A stretch of 64,000 nt of DNA from Brooklawnia sp963780175 (GTDB taxonomy: Bacteria; Actinomycetota; Actinomycetes; Propionibacteriales; Propionibacteriaceae): contig CAWAAT010000003.1 in NCBI GenBank assembly GCA_963780175.1, positions 124,001 through 188,000 on the forward strand, written 5' to 3'. The position numbers and the translations under genes are program-made. Every line of letters begins with the position of its first letter. Position 1 is the stretch's first letter. Of this stretch, positions 44,027-53,310 are shown piece by piece. Under the pieces are notes generated by a model. The model did not search any database, was not told the DNA's origin, and saw only the letters and a program-made list of their open reading frames with translations.

Positions 44027-44557
44027 ATGAAAGCCCTCAAATCGTTCGAGGGAGCGCTGGACGTCGTCCTGCGCTGGTTCTGCATCATCTTGTTTGCACT
44101 CCTCGTCCTGCTTGTCGTCTTCCAAGTGCTCGTGCGCTTCGCGGGCGGCGGCAATGCCTGGACAGAGGCCTTCGCTCGCATCGTGTTCATCTGGCAGGGC
44201 ATCATCGGGGCTGCCTACGTGATCGGCGAGAAGGACGACGTTGCCATCGACTTCCTCGTCCGCAAGTTCCCCGCCTTCGTCGTCAAGTTCTTCGAGGTGC
44301 TGGCCCACTCCATCGTGGCGGGCTTCTCCATCTGGGTGATGGTCTGGGGCGGGTGGATCCTGGCATCCTCGTCCTTCGACCAGACCGTCGAACTGTTGCC
44401 CTTCTCGCAGGGCATGTTGTACATGATCCTGCCGATCAGCGGTTCGCTCATTGTGCTGTACAGCCTTCTGCACATTGTTTATGCGGTGACGACCGAGGTG
44501 AAGGTCATCAACGAGGAAGACATCGACATTTCGACCTTGCAGGAAGAGGGCATCTGA
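44027..44557 (+). CDS. dctQ: TRAP transporter small permease DctQ
   Basis: 176 residues, four membrane helices (WFCIILFALLVLLVVFQVLV, IVFIWQGIIGAAYVIGEKDDVAI, EVLAHSIVAGFSIWVMVWGGW, MLYMILPISGSLIVLYSLLHI). NAWTEAFARIVFIWQG is the family's conserved segment. Pairs with DctM, whose gene starts 2 bp after its stop. Confidence 0.92.
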   Translation: MKALKSFEGALDVVLRWFCIILFALLVLLVVFQVLVRFAGGGNAWTEAFARIVFIWQGIIGAAYVIGEKDDVAIDFLVRKFPAFVVKFFEVLAHSIVAGFSIWVMVWGGWILASSSFDQTVELLPFSQGMLYMILPISGSLIVLYSLLHIVYAVTTEVKVINEEDIDISTLQEEGI

Positions 44558-44559
44558 TC

Positions 44560-45873
44560 ATGAGCGAAGCTGCACTTGTCGCCCTCATCCTCGTGGTGGG
44601 CATGTTCGGTCTGATGGCCATCGGGGTTTCGGTCTCGATCTCCATCGGCCTGCCCTCAGCCATCTGCCTGGTCATCCTGATGGGTCACGACTCAGGAATC
44701 TTCACGTCCGCCCAGAAGATCTACAACGGCATCGACTCCTTCGCGCTGCTGGCGATCCCCCTGTTCGTCCTGGCTGGTGCCATCATGAACCAGGGCGGCA
44801 TCGCGTCCCGACTGATCGGTCTGGGCAAGTCGCTGACAGGCACGATGCCAGGAGCGCTGGCCCAGACGAACGTGATCGCCAACATGCTGTTCGGCTCGAT
44901 CTCGGGTTCGGCGTTGGCCGGCGCATCCGCCGTTGGCGCCATCATGAGCCCCGAGCAGGCCCGCGACGGCTACGACATGCGCTTCGCTGCGGCGGTCAAC
45001 ATCGCGTCCGCGCCGTCCGGCATGCTGATCCCGCCGTCGAACACCATCATCGTCTACGCCCTGGTCTCACAGGCCTCGGTGGGCGCGCTCTTCCTCGCCG
45101 GCTACATCCCCGGCATCCTGTGGGGCATCACCTGCATGGTCGTGGTGTACTTCTACGCCCGCAAGCGCCCCGAGCTCAAGGGCAAGGGCTTCCCGCCCTT
45201 CAAGGACGGTCTGACGTCCTTCTGGCGCGCCCTGCCCAGTCTCGGGCTGATCGTCGTCGTCATCGGCGGCATCGTTGGCGGCATCTTCACCGCTACCGAG
45301 GGCGCAGCCGTGGCCGTGAGCTACGCGCTCATTCTGTCGTTCATCTACCGCACCATCGGCATCAAGGACCTGCCACGCATCCTGCTGTCAGCCACCCGGA
45401 CCAGCTCCGTCGTGATTTTCCTCATCGGTTTGTCCACCATCATGAGCTACGCGATGACCTTCTCGGGCATCCCGGATCTCATCGGTGAATGGCTGATCTC
45501 CTTCACCGATTCGCCGGTCGTGTTCCTACTCATCATGGCCGTCATCCTGCTGGTCATCGGCATCCCGCTCGACGCCACACCGGCCGTGCTGATCTTCACC
45601 CCGATCTTCCTGCCGATCGCCGAGCAGTACGGCATCCACCCGGTGCATCTCGGCATGATGATGGTCTTCAACATGTGTCTGGCAGTCATCTCGCCGCCGT
45701 CGGCACCGGTGCTCTTCGTTGGCGCCCGGGTAGCCGGCAAGAAGGTGGAGGAGGTGGTCGGCCCGCTGATGCCCTTCTTCGGATCACTGATCGTCATGCT
45801 GCTGGTCGTCCAGTATGTTCCCGCACTGTCGCTGTGGTTGCCCGAACTGGCCGGCATGATCGTGGTCCGCTAA
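44560..45873 (+). CDS. dctM: TRAP transporter large permease DctM
   Basis: 437 residues from the ATG at 44560, about twelve helices. FALLAIPLFVLAGAIMNQGG, NVIANMLFGSISGSALAGASAVG and NMCLAVISPPSAPVLFVGA are canonical DctM blocks. It forms the sodium- or proton-driven channel that takes substrate from DctP. Conserved transport residues look intact. Followed 30 bp later by the dehydrogenase of the same module. Confidence 0.93.
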   Translation: MSEAALVALILVVGMFGLMAIGVSVSISIGLPSAICLVILMGHDSGIFTSAQKIYNGIDSFALLAIPLFVLAGAIMNQGGIASRLIGLGKSLTGTMPGALAQTNVIANMLFGSISGSALAGASAVGAIMSPEQARDGYDMRFAAAVNIASAPSGMLIPPSNTIIVYALVSQASVGALFLAGYIPGILWGITCMVVVYFYARKRPELKGKGFPPFKDGLTSFWRALPSLGLIVVVIGGIVGGIFTATEGAAVAVSYALILSFIYRTIGIKDLPRILLSATRTSSVVIFLIGLSTIMSYAMTFSGIPDLIGEWLISFTDSPVVFLLIMAVILLVIGIPLDATPAVLIFTPIFLPIAEQYGIHPVHLGMMMVFNMCLAVISPPSAPVLFVGARVAGKKVEEVVGPLMPFFGSLIVMLLVVQYVPALSLWLPELAGMIVVR

Positions 45874-45903
45874 TCCCTCGTCAAGTGCAAAGGAGTGCCA
45901 AAC

Positions 45904-46923
45904 ATGAAGGCCGTATACATCAAGGGCAAGGAAGTCCTCGAGATCTCTGACGTGCCGGTGCCCGAGCCCGGTCCCGGTCAGGTCCGAGTCGCTGTCGAGT
46001 ACGTCGGTATCTGTGGTTCTGATCTGCACTACTACTACAACGGTGCCAACGGCACCTTCGTGGTACGCGAGCCGCTCACTCCCGGACATGAGATGTCAGG
46101 TCACATCGACCTCGATCCCGAGGGCGAGTGGGCGCCCGGAACCCCGATCACCCTGCACCCTGCCACCTTCGGGCCGGACCAGCCGGGCATGGAGAACCTG
46201 CGTCATCTGCGTCCCGGCGGTTCATACCTGGGAAGCGCGTCCACCTGGCCGCACACCCAGGGCGCCATGGCCGAGTTCATGCTCGTCAACCGCGACATGA
46301 TCCGCCTGCTGCCGGAGTCGGTTTCCACCCGGACCGCAGCGCTCGTCGAGCCGCTGGGTGTCGTCCTGCATGGCATCAACATGATCGGTGACCTGACCGG
46401 TGCCAAGGTGCTGGTGTCAGGCTCCGGCCCCATCGGGCTGCTGGCCGGGTTCGCCGCCAAGCAACGGGGGGCCGCCCACCTGACCTTCTCCGACGTGCTG
46501 GAGGGCCCGCTCGAGCGGGCGAAGCTGGTCGGCGCCGACGAGGTCATCAACGTGGCGAAGGACAAGCTGCCCGAGAACGCCTTCGACGTCATTCTCGAGT
46601 GTTCGGCCGCCGCGCCGGCGGTCTCCGCGTGCATGGTGGCCGCCAAGCCGCGCGGACGGATAGCCCAGATCGGCATGTTCCCCGGTACCCCGGTCTCGGT
46701 GTCGCTCGCTCCACTCAGCCAGAAGGAGCTCACCTGGGTGGGCACCATGCGCTTCGACAATGAGGTGGACGAGGCCATCGAGATGATCGCCCAGGCCCCC
46801 GACGTTGCCAACGTCATCACCCACGTGATCGGAGTCGACCGGGCCACCGAGGCCTTCGCCATCGCGAAGGACTCCCAGGTGTCGGGCAAGGTCCTGGTGG
46901 CTCTCGGTGGAGCTGAAGCCTGA
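45904..46923 (+). CDS. idnD: L-idonate 5-dehydrogenase-like medium-chain dehydrogenase
   Basis: 339 residues from the ATG at 45904 behind AAAGGAG (a GTG at 45895 is possible). Catalytic zinc residues lie in YVGICGSDLHYYYNG and TPGHEMSGH, with the Rossmann loop VSGSGPIGLLAG. The FGSA-type segment YLGSASTWPHTQGAMAEFM resembles IdnD. The usual structural zinc lobe with four cysteines is replaced by a Cys-free stretch. It would oxidise L-idonate (or a related aldonate) to 5-ketogluconate. Cotranscribed with the TRAP permease. Confidence 0.8.
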   Translation: MKAVYIKGKEVLEISDVPVPEPGPGQVRVAVEYVGICGSDLHYYYNGANGTFVVREPLTPGHEMSGHIDLDPEGEWAPGTPITLHPATFGPDQPGMENLRHLRPGGSYLGSASTWPHTQGAMAEFMLVNRDMIRLLPESVSTRTAALVEPLGVVLHGINMIGDLTGAKVLVSGSGPIGLLAGFAAKQRGAAHLTFSDVLEGPLERAKLVGADEVINVAKDKLPENAFDVILECSAAAPAVSACMVAAKPRGRIAQIGMFPGTPVSVSLAPLSQKELTWVGTMRFDNEVDEAIEMIAQAPDVANVITHVIGVDRATEAFAIAKDSQVSGKVLVALGGAEA

Positions 46924-47746
46924 GCGAGCGGAACTGACCGGGCCTGCTGAGGCGGTTGCCACGCCCGACACGCCAACCGTCAGGGTGCCGCCGCACGGGT
47001 CGCGATCCGTCTCCCGCGCGGCGGCCATCCTCAACCTGGTGGCCAGCCGCCCCGGGGGCTGGTCTCTGACCCAGATCGCTTCCGCGTTGGGGCTGGCCAA
47101 GTCATCGACGCTGTCGATCATGACCTCTCTCGAGGCGGCGGGACTGGTCTGTCGCACCGACAACGTGTACGAACTTGATGTCGGCGTTCTGGCCCCGGCA
47201 GGCGGGTTCCTGCGAGGGGTCGACGTGGTCAGCCACTTCAAGCGGCAGCTGGCGTCCTCGAAGGTGCTCGGCGCCGAGATCGCCCATCTCGCGCTGCTGA
47301 TGGGAACCCAGATCACCTACATCGCCCGGCACATCGGACGCGCTCCTTTGCCGGTGACCGCCAGCGTCGGGGACCGCTTCCCCGCCGCCATCACGGCAGC
47401 CGGCACGATTCTGCTCGCCCAGTTGTCCGACGACGAGCTTGCCGGGCTGTTCGGCGACCCGGCAGCCTTCCCGCGCTGGACGCCGCGGTCAACCCCCGAC
47501 CTGGCGCACCTGATGGTGAAGATCGAACGCACCCGGGCCGAGGGTTTCGCTACCGATGACGGCGAGACGCACTCCAACGTCCTCGGGATGGCGGTGGTGG
47601 TGCACCGTCCGGGCAACCACGCCCAGGACTTCTCGCTGAGCGCATCCCTGCTGCGCGATCGGGTGACCACAGCTGGGCGTCGGGCAGCCTTGGCTGAACT
47701 GCACCAGATACGCGACGCCCTGCAGACCGGCAACGACCTGCGCTGA
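46907..47746 (+). CDS. IclR family transcriptional regulator
   Basis: 279 residues from a GTG overlapping the idnD 3' end by 17 bp. Winged HTH: SVSRAAAILNLVASRPGGWSLTQIASAL, KSSTLSIMTSLEAAGLV. The effector domain includes IAHLALLMGTQITYIARH and a C-terminal GVAVRDRV-like helix. Such regulators respond to aromatic or sugar acids; it probably controls the surrounding TRAP-dehydrogenase module, perhaps through the palindrome at 42735-42759. Confidence 0.85.
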   Translation: MELKPERAELTGPAEAVATPDTPTVRVPPHGSRSVSRAAAILNLVASRPGGWSLTQIASALGLAKSSTLSIMTSLEAAGLVCRTDNVYELDVGVLAPAGGFLRGVDVVSHFKRQLASSKVLGAEIAHLALLMGTQITYIARHIGRAPLPVTASVGDRFPAAITAAGTILLAQLSDDELAGLFGDPAAFPRWTPRSTPDLAHLMVKIERTRAEGFATDDGETHSNVLGMAVVVHRPGNHAQDFSLSASLLRDRVTTAGRRAALAELHQIRDALQTGNDLR

Positions 47747-47750
47747 GCGC

Positions 47751-48638
47751 TCAGTTCCCCCGGGTGGTGTCCGCCAGATACTTGTGGACGACCGCCAGGT
47801 CGTCGTCGCCCAGCCCAGCCTCGACGAGACCCTCGTAGATGTCCAGGGCCTGGGTGCTCAGAGGCAGGGTGCGGGACGCCTCGGCAGCCTCGGAAAGGGC
47901 TATCTTGAGGTCCTTGACCATGAACTTGGCGGCCCCGGTGTTCGAGTAGTCGCGCTGCTCGACCTTCGCCCGCTTGGCGTTGAGCACCGCGCTGCCGCCC
48001 CACCCCTTCGACAACATGGTGTACATCAGCGCGACGTCGACCCCGGCGCCCTCGGCGATGAGAGCGGCCTCGGACAGCGCCGCCATCGTGATGCCCACGA
48101 TCAACTGGTTGCATGCCTTGACCACCTCGCCGGCACCCAACGGGCCGCAGTGCACCGGCGTGCCACAGGCGCCCAGCACCTCGATCGCTCGGGTGACCGG
48201 CTCGTCGTCCCCGCCCACCATGATCGACAAGGTGCCGGCCTTCGCGCCGGCCTCGCCGCCGCTGACCGGGGCGTCCACCACCTGCAGCAGCCCACCGGTC
48301 GCCGCGCCGACGCGCTCCGAGAGCGCACGCACGTCGCCGGGGGCGACCGTCGAGCTCACCACCAGCACCGTCGGGGCGTCAACCCCGGCCAGCAACCCGT
48401 CCGGCCCGTCAAGCAGTGGTTCGAGTTGGCCGAGGTCTTGAAGCATGTCGATGATGACCCCGGCGCCCGCCAGCTCGCGCGGCACGGGCTGGTAGCTGGC
48501 ACCGGCCGCCACCAGAGCGGCGGCCGACTCGGGCCGGCGGGCCCAGACCATCAGGGAGTGGCCGGCTTTGAGCAGGTTCAGGCCCATCGGGGCCCCCATC
48601 TTGCCCGGACCCAGAAGTGCGACGCGCTGTGCAACCAT
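47751..48638 (-). CDS. Beta-hydroxyacid dehydrogenase (GarR/GlxR-like NAD(P)-dependent oxidoreductase)
   Basis: 295 residues. Rossmann motif VALLGPGKMGAPMGLNLLKAG, signature VDAPVSGGEAGAKAGTLSIMVGG, catalytic Lys in GAGEVVKACNQLIVGI and KFMVKDLKIALSEA. Members reduce tartronate semialdehyde or oxidise 3-hydroxyacids. Faces the IclR gene end to end and starts 30 bp from the divergent SDR, so the two dehydrogenases probably share a control region. Substrate likely a sugar-acid breakdown product. Confidence 0.85.
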   Translation of the reverse strand: MVAQRVALLGPGKMGAPMGLNLLKAGHSLMVWARRPESAAALVAAGASYQPVPRELAGAGVIIDMLQDLGQLEPLLDGPDGLLAGVDAPTVLVVSSTVAPGDVRALSERVGAATGGLLQVVDAPVSGGEAGAKAGTLSIMVGGDDEPVTRAIEVLGACGTPVHCGPLGAGEVVKACNQLIVGITMAALSEAALIAEGAGVDVALMYTMLSKGWGGSAVLNAKRAKVEQRDYSNTGAAKFMVKDLKIALSEAAEASRTLPLSTQALDIYEGLVEAGLGDDDLAVVHKYLADTTRGN

Positions 48639-48668
48639 GGGGTTCAGACTAGAGCGGAGGCAGGCAGC

Positions 48669-49424
48669 ATGGGCTCAGCATTCGATATCCGGGGTCAGAC
48701 CGCCGTGGTGACCGGAGGTGGACGCGGGCTCGGGCACGGCATCACCAGGGCCTTCCTGGCCGCTGGCGTCGGCGTCCACGTCATCTCACGCCGGGCTCTG
48801 CCCGATGACCTGGTGGCCGAGGCACAAGCCCTGGGCGTCCCGCTGAATCATCACAGCGCCGACCTGGCCGACCGGGACGCGCTACCTGCGGTGGCCGCCG
48901 AGATCCTCGCCCACGACCGGGTGGACATCCTGGTCAACAACGCCGGGACGCAGGAACGACACCCAGCGGTGGAGTTCCCGCTCGAGTCGTTCGACCGGGT
49001 GCTGGACGTCAACCTGCGCTCGGTCTACCAAGGGTGTCAGCTGTTCGGCGCGCCGATGCTCGAACGTGGCCGGGGGAAGATCATCAACTTGGCCTCGATG
49101 CTGAGTTTCCAGGGCGGGCTGACGGTGCCTGCGTACGCCGCGTCCAAGGGCGCGGTGGCCCAGCTGACCAAGGCGTTGTGCAACGAGTGGGCCGGGCGTG
49201 GGGTGAACGTCAACGCGATCGCACCCGGCTACATGGCCACCGAGATGAACACGGCGCTGATGGCCGACGAGGCGCGCAGCGCGCAGATCCTGGCGCGCAT
49301 CCCGGCCGGCCGCTGGGGGACCGCCGCTGACATCGGCAACGTGGCGGTCTTCCTGGCGTCCCCGGCGGCCAGCTACCTGCACGGTCAGGTGGTCGCTGTG
49401 GACGGCGGCTGGTTGGCCCGCTGA
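48669..49424 (+). CDS. SDR oxidoreductase, gluconate 5-dehydrogenase/KduD-like
   Basis: 251 residues from the ATG at 48669. Cofactor site VVTGGGRGLGHGITRAFL, NNAG motif VDILVNNAGTQER, catalytic Ser-Tyr-Lys in INLASMLSFQGG and YAASKGAV. TQERHPAVEFP and PGYMATEMNTALM are close to gluconate 5-dehydrogenase (IdnO) and 2-deoxy-gluconate dehydrogenase (KduD). With IdnD it would interconvert 5-ketogluconate and gluconate. Direction and substrate inferred from context. Confidence 0.85.
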   Translation: MGSAFDIRGQTAVVTGGGRGLGHGITRAFLAAGVGVHVISRRALPDDLVAEAQALGVPLNHHSADLADRDALPAVAAEILAHDRVDILVNNAGTQERHPAVEFPLESFDRVLDVNLRSVYQGCQLFGAPMLERGRGKIINLASMLSFQGGLTVPAYAASKGAVAQLTKALCNEWAGRGVNVNAIAPGYMATEMNTALMADEARSAQILARIPAGRWGTAADIGNVAVFLASPAASYLHGQVVAVDGGWLAR

Positions 49425-49427
49425 GGC

Positions 49428-50087
49428 TCAGTCCGCCAGACCGGTCTCGAAGGCGATCAGCACCAGACTCACCCGGTCGCGGGCGTTCAGCTTGGCCAGC
49501 AGGCGTCCGACGTGAGTCTTGACGGTGCCCTCGGCCATGAACAGTCGGGCAGCGATCTCGGAGTTGGTGGCGCCCTTGGCGATCTCGACGAGCACCTCGC
49601 GCTCGCGGTCGGTCAGCACGTCGAGGCGTTCGTCGTCGTGCCCGGGGGAGTCAGGCAGCCTCGGCACCACGTGTTCCAACAGACGCCGGGTGGCGCTGGG
49701 CGCGACGACGGCGTCGCCCGCCGCGACCGCCCGGATCGCGCTCAACAGGTCGTCGGGCCGGGCGTCCTTCAACATGAACCCGGAAGCGCCGGCCTTCAGG
49801 GCCGCGAACACGTACTCGTCGAGGTCAAAGGTCGTCAGCACCAGCACCTTGGTGGGCAGGCCGGCCTGGACGATCCTGCGGGTCGCCTCGACGCCGTCCA
49901 TCTCGGGCATCCTGATGTCCATCAGTACGACGTCGGCAGGACGCGCGCTCAGCGCGGTGACCGCCCCCAGCCCGTTGGTGGCCTCGCCGACCACCTGCAT
50001 GTCGTCCTCGGCGTCGATGAGCATCCGGAAACCGCTGCGCACCAGCGACTGGTCATCGGCCAGGAAGATCCTCAACGGTGGGGTCAT
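49428..50087 (-). CDS. NarL/LuxR-type response regulator
   Basis: 219 residues. Receiver domain with acidic pocket FLADDQ, phospho-acceptor Asp in VVLMDIRMPEMDG and the Lys in GFMLKDARP; C-terminal LuxR HTH (LTDREREVLVEIAKGATNSEIAARLFMAEGTVKTHVGRLL). Paired with the sensor kinase, whose 3' end overlaps this gene by 35 bp. Targets unknown; its neighbours do not reveal the signal. Confidence 0.95.
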   Translation of the reverse strand: MTPPLRIFLADDQSLVRSGFRMLIDAEDDMQVVGEATNGLGAVTALSARPADVVLMDIRMPEMDGVEATRRIVQAGLPTKVLVLTTFDLDEYVFAALKAGASGFMLKDARPDDLLSAIRAVAAGDAVVAPSATRRLLEHVVPRLPDSPGHDDERLDVLTDREREVLVEIAKGATNSEIAARLFMAEGTVKTHVGRLLAKLNARDRVSLVLIAFETGLAD

Positions 50088-51384
50088 TGTCGCTGCCTGT
50101 TCTGCTCGGTGGTGTCACCATTCTGGCATCGCCCAACGGCAGCCAGGCCCTCACCACCCAGCCGCCGTTGCCGCCAGGCGCGGCGGTCATTCGTCCACCC
50201 AGGGCGGTGACGCGCTCGTTCATGCCCTGCAACCCGTAGCGTGGGCCGTCCTGCCTGATGAGACCGCCGTTCGCCGAGGCCGCCGGTCCGTCGTCGGCGA
50301 CCTCGATGCTGATCATGGATGGCTGGTAGATCAGTGTCACCGTGGCCCTTGAGCCGGCTCCGGCATGCTTGAGGAAGTTGGTCAGCCCCTCCTGCACCAC
50401 CCGATAGGCCGTCACCCCGATCACAGCGCTGACGCTCGGCTGGGCTCCCGTGAGCGACAACTGGACGCGGTCGCCCGCCTTGGCGACCATGGCCGGGATG
50501 TCGCCAAGACCGGGAGCCGGTCGGTACTCGGCAGCCTCGGGGGCGTCCGGGTCGGCCCGCAGCACCCCGACGATACGACGCATCTCGCCGAGGGCCTCGC
50601 GTCCGGTCTCGGCGATCGTGTCGAGCACCTCAACGGCAGCCTGCGGATGCTTGCGGGCCAGCGCCTGGCCCCCGCTGGCCTGCACGATGATCACGCTCAG
50701 GGAGTGAGCCACCACATCGTGCAACTCGCGGGCGATCTCGTTGCGCACCCGTGACTCGGTCATCCGGGCCTGCTGGTCGCGTCTGGCGAGTTCGGCCTCA
50801 TATCGCTCCCGGGCAACCCTCTCACGTTCGCGGCGGGCGATCACGGTGTCGCGGTCACGACGACCGAGCAGGTAGGGGATGACCACCCAGGCCAGGCACA
50901 GCGCGATCAGTGGCCCGACGATCGGGACCATCTCGGCACCGTGCGGGCCGTCCGGGGTATCGGACGCCCAACGCAGCGGTCCGATGAACGAGCCGATCCC
51001 GCCGGCGAGCACCACCAGCCGTGAGCTGCGTCCGGCCACCCAGCGGGCCACCGAGTACGTGGCCAGCGGTACGGCGATCAGCGCCCAGGTGGGGGTGTCG
51101 ACGAGCCAGGCCTGGCCCAGCCCAGCCAGAGCCATCATCGCGGTCATCACCAGAGGGTGGCTGCGTCGCAACGCCAGTGGCATCACCAGCCCGATCGAGG
51201 TGAGCACCGATGCGAGGTAGTCTGCCCGGTGCGGGCCACTGCCCAGCAGGTCACCCCAGAACGCGGTGCACAGCGTCAGCACGAGCGCAACGACGAGGTC
51301 GAACCACGGAGTTTCCGGGGTGGTGGCGTCGACCGGCCCGTCGTCGAGCACCACCCCGCCGAACGGGTCTGGTTCGAGGTCCAT
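50053..51384 (-). CDS. Sensor histidine kinase, HisKA_3 type
   Basis: 443 residues. N-terminal half has about six hydrophobic helices (VVALVLTLCTAFWGDLL onward); no large outside domain. The dimerisation helix holds the phospho-His in RNEIARELHDVVAHSLSVI; the ATPase has VVQEGLTNFLKHAG and DDGPAASANGG. It phosphorylates the response regulator encoded next. Sensing is likely within the membrane. Start ATG at 51384. Confidence 0.93.
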   Translation of the reverse strand: MDLEPDPFGGVVLDDGPVDATTPETPWFDLVVALVLTLCTAFWGDLLGSGPHRADYLASVLTSIGLVMPLALRRSHPLVMTAMMALAGLGQAWLVDTPTWALIAVPLATYSVARWVAGRSSRLVVLAGGIGSFIGPLRWASDTPDGPHGAEMVPIVGPLIALCLAWVVIPYLLGRRDRDTVIARRERERVARERYEAELARRDQQARMTESRVRNEIARELHDVVAHSLSVIIVQASGGQALARKHPQAAVEVLDTIAETGREALGEMRRIVGVLRADPDAPEAAEYRPAPGLGDIPAMVAKAGDRVQLSLTGAQPSVSAVIGVTAYRVVQEGLTNFLKHAGAGSRATVTLIYQPSMISIEVADDGPAASANGGLIRQDGPRYGLQGMNERVTALGGRMTAAPGGNGGWVVRAWLPLGDARMVTPPSRTGSDNDPTVEDLPGR

Positions 51385-51474
51385 CCACCCAATGTAGAGG
51401 CGGGCCCCTGAGAGTGTCGCTCGCCGGTGCTACGGTCTGTTCAGCGACTCCAGACAACCCCCAGGACACCATCG

Positions 51475-53310
51475 ATGGCATGTGACCACACCGCAGGGCG
51501 TCAGCCTGTGCCATGGCCCGAGTTCGGCTCCGGCGGGCTGGAGGCCGGCTACGTCCGCAGACTCATCGACTTCGTCGACGCCAGGTTGTACCTGGCCGAC
51601 CACCGCGTTCTGTTGTTGTTGCAGTGCCTGCTGACCGGGCGCCTACCTGCCACCCTGCACGACCAGGCCGCCGATGCCGTGCTGGGTTTCCGCTTCTCGC
51701 TGCTCGAACCAGGCTTCGACTCTCTGGCCTTGTGGACCGAGAACCACCAAGTGACCGCCGCGACCGCCGAATACCTGACCGGCCAACTCTTCGAGGACCG
51801 CATCTTCACCAATGACGGCCGCTCCGCAGCGCGCCACAAGCGGGCTGCGCAGGCCCGTCTGATGCTGTGGATGGCCGACCGGTTCCGTTTCGGGTTCAGC
51901 GAATGGCTGTCGAACACCTACTACGCCTTCGACCTCGCCGCCCTGGCGATGTTGGTCGACCATGCGGCCGACAAGGGGCTGGCCGACCGGGCGGCCATGG
52001 TGATCGATCTGGCCCTTACCGACGTCGCCCTGCACAGTTTCCGCGGGCGGTTCGCCCCCTCCATGGGCCGGGCACACGCCGAACAGATCATCAACCCCGA
52101 TCGGGCCGAGATTGCGCCGATCATCGCTTCCGCCTTCGGCGAGGGGCCACCGACCCTCGACATCGAGTCACTGTCCAGCATCTTCGTGGCCAGGCAGCGC
52201 TACCAGGTGCCGGCCGCCCTCCGGGAGATCGCCGGCCAGCGTCCGGTTCGCCAGGTGCTCAGTTCGCAGGGCCTGGACGCGGGCGAGGTGCGCCAGGAGT
52301 TGCGTGCCCACCCGTACTACCCCCGCAGCCAGGGTCTGGAGCTGATGCGCTTCTGGTGGGGGCAGCAGGCCGTCACCACACCCGAGACCATCGTCGAGTC
52401 TGTCCGGGCACTGCGGGCCCTGGAACTTGGTGGGCACCGCACCTTGGCGCCGATGGCCCGATACACCCGGCTGCCCGATCGTGCGCTGACCCCCACCCTG
52501 CTGGCGCTCAATCCCATCACCAGCGGTGCGGCGCTGCACCGGGTCAACGTGCAGACCACCGCCACCGGCAACTACCTGCTGAGCAGCGCCCAGCGGTACA
52601 AGCCCGGCGGCTTCGGCGACCAACAGCACCTGTGGCACGCGTCGTTGCCAGGCAACATCCAGGTCTTCGGCACCCATCCGGGCTCGACGCAACTCACCCA
52701 GGAGAACCGTCCACTGAGCCCCGGGCTGTGGGTCGGCAACGGCATCAACCCCGACATCGCGCAGCACCACAACGTGCTGCTCGCCCTGTACGACCTGCAG
52801 CAGCGCAAGGGCATGTTCGAGGGGCGCCGACACGAGATGGTGCACATCCACTTCCCGTTCGTGCTGTTCGACCAGACCCGGATCGGCCCCAGCTGGATCG
52901 CGGGCCGCCGGGACGACGCCTACATCGGCATCCTCGGGACTCACCACTTCGAACAGACCAGCGAGACCGAGGTCGTCCAGCGGGGGACCCGAACCGGGTA
53001 TGCCGTGGTGCTCGGGGACGACGAGGAGTACACCTCGCTGGCTGGCTTCCTGCGGCAACTGAAGCAGTGCCAGCTGTGGTTGAACGGTCGCCGGCTCGCG
53101 ATGACCAGCCCCTACGGCCGATATGAACTCCCCTGGCAGGGCGACTTCAAGGTGAACGGTCGGGTCGTCCAGGCCAACTACCCGCGCTACGACGCCCCCG
53201 GCATCCTGGTGCCCCGCAACCCCAGCGCGCTGACGATCACCGGCACCGACCACCGTCTGGAACTTGACTGGGCCTCCGGGCAGCGAGTGGAGTCCTCGGT
53301 CAGCGGCTGA
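51475..53310 (+). CDS. Large protein of unknown function, probably an alpha/alpha-toroid
   Basis: 611 residues from the ATG at 51475. No signal peptide or membrane helix. The first half is helical with FSLLEPGFDSLALWTENHQV, EYLTGQLFEDRIF and FRFGFSEWLSNTYYAFDLAALAMLVDHA, a pattern I associate with alpha/alpha-toroid carbohydrate-active enzymes. The second half is beta-rich (RRHEMVHIHFPFVLFDQ, AYIGILGTHHFEQTSE), as in lyase C-terminal sandwiches. I do not recognise the family. A glycan-acting enzyme is an inference. Divergent from the two-component system. Confidence 0.8.
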   Translation: MACDHTAGRQPVPWPEFGSGGLEAGYVRRLIDFVDARLYLADHRVLLLLQCLLTGRLPATLHDQAADAVLGFRFSLLEPGFDSLALWTENHQVTAATAEYLTGQLFEDRIFTNDGRSAARHKRAAQARLMLWMADRFRFGFSEWLSNTYYAFDLAALAMLVDHAADKGLADRAAMVIDLALTDVALHSFRGRFAPSMGRAHAEQIINPDRAEIAPIIASAFGEGPPTLDIESLSSIFVARQRYQVPAALREIAGQRPVRQVLSSQGLDAGEVRQELRAHPYYPRSQGLELMRFWWGQQAVTTPETIVESVRALRALELGGHRTLAPMARYTRLPDRALTPTLLALNPITSGAALHRVNVQTTATGNYLLSSAQRYKPGGFGDQQHLWHASLPGNIQVFGTHPGSTQLTQENRPLSPGLWVGNGINPDIAQHHNVLLALYDLQQRKGMFEGRRHEMVHIHFPFVLFDQTRIGPSWIAGRRDDAYIGILGTHHFEQTSETEVVQRGTRTGYAVVLGDDEEYTSLAGFLRQLKQCQLWLNGRRLAMTSPYGRYELPWQGDFKVNGRVVQANYPRYDAPGILVPRNPSALTITGTDHRLELDWASGQRVESSVSG

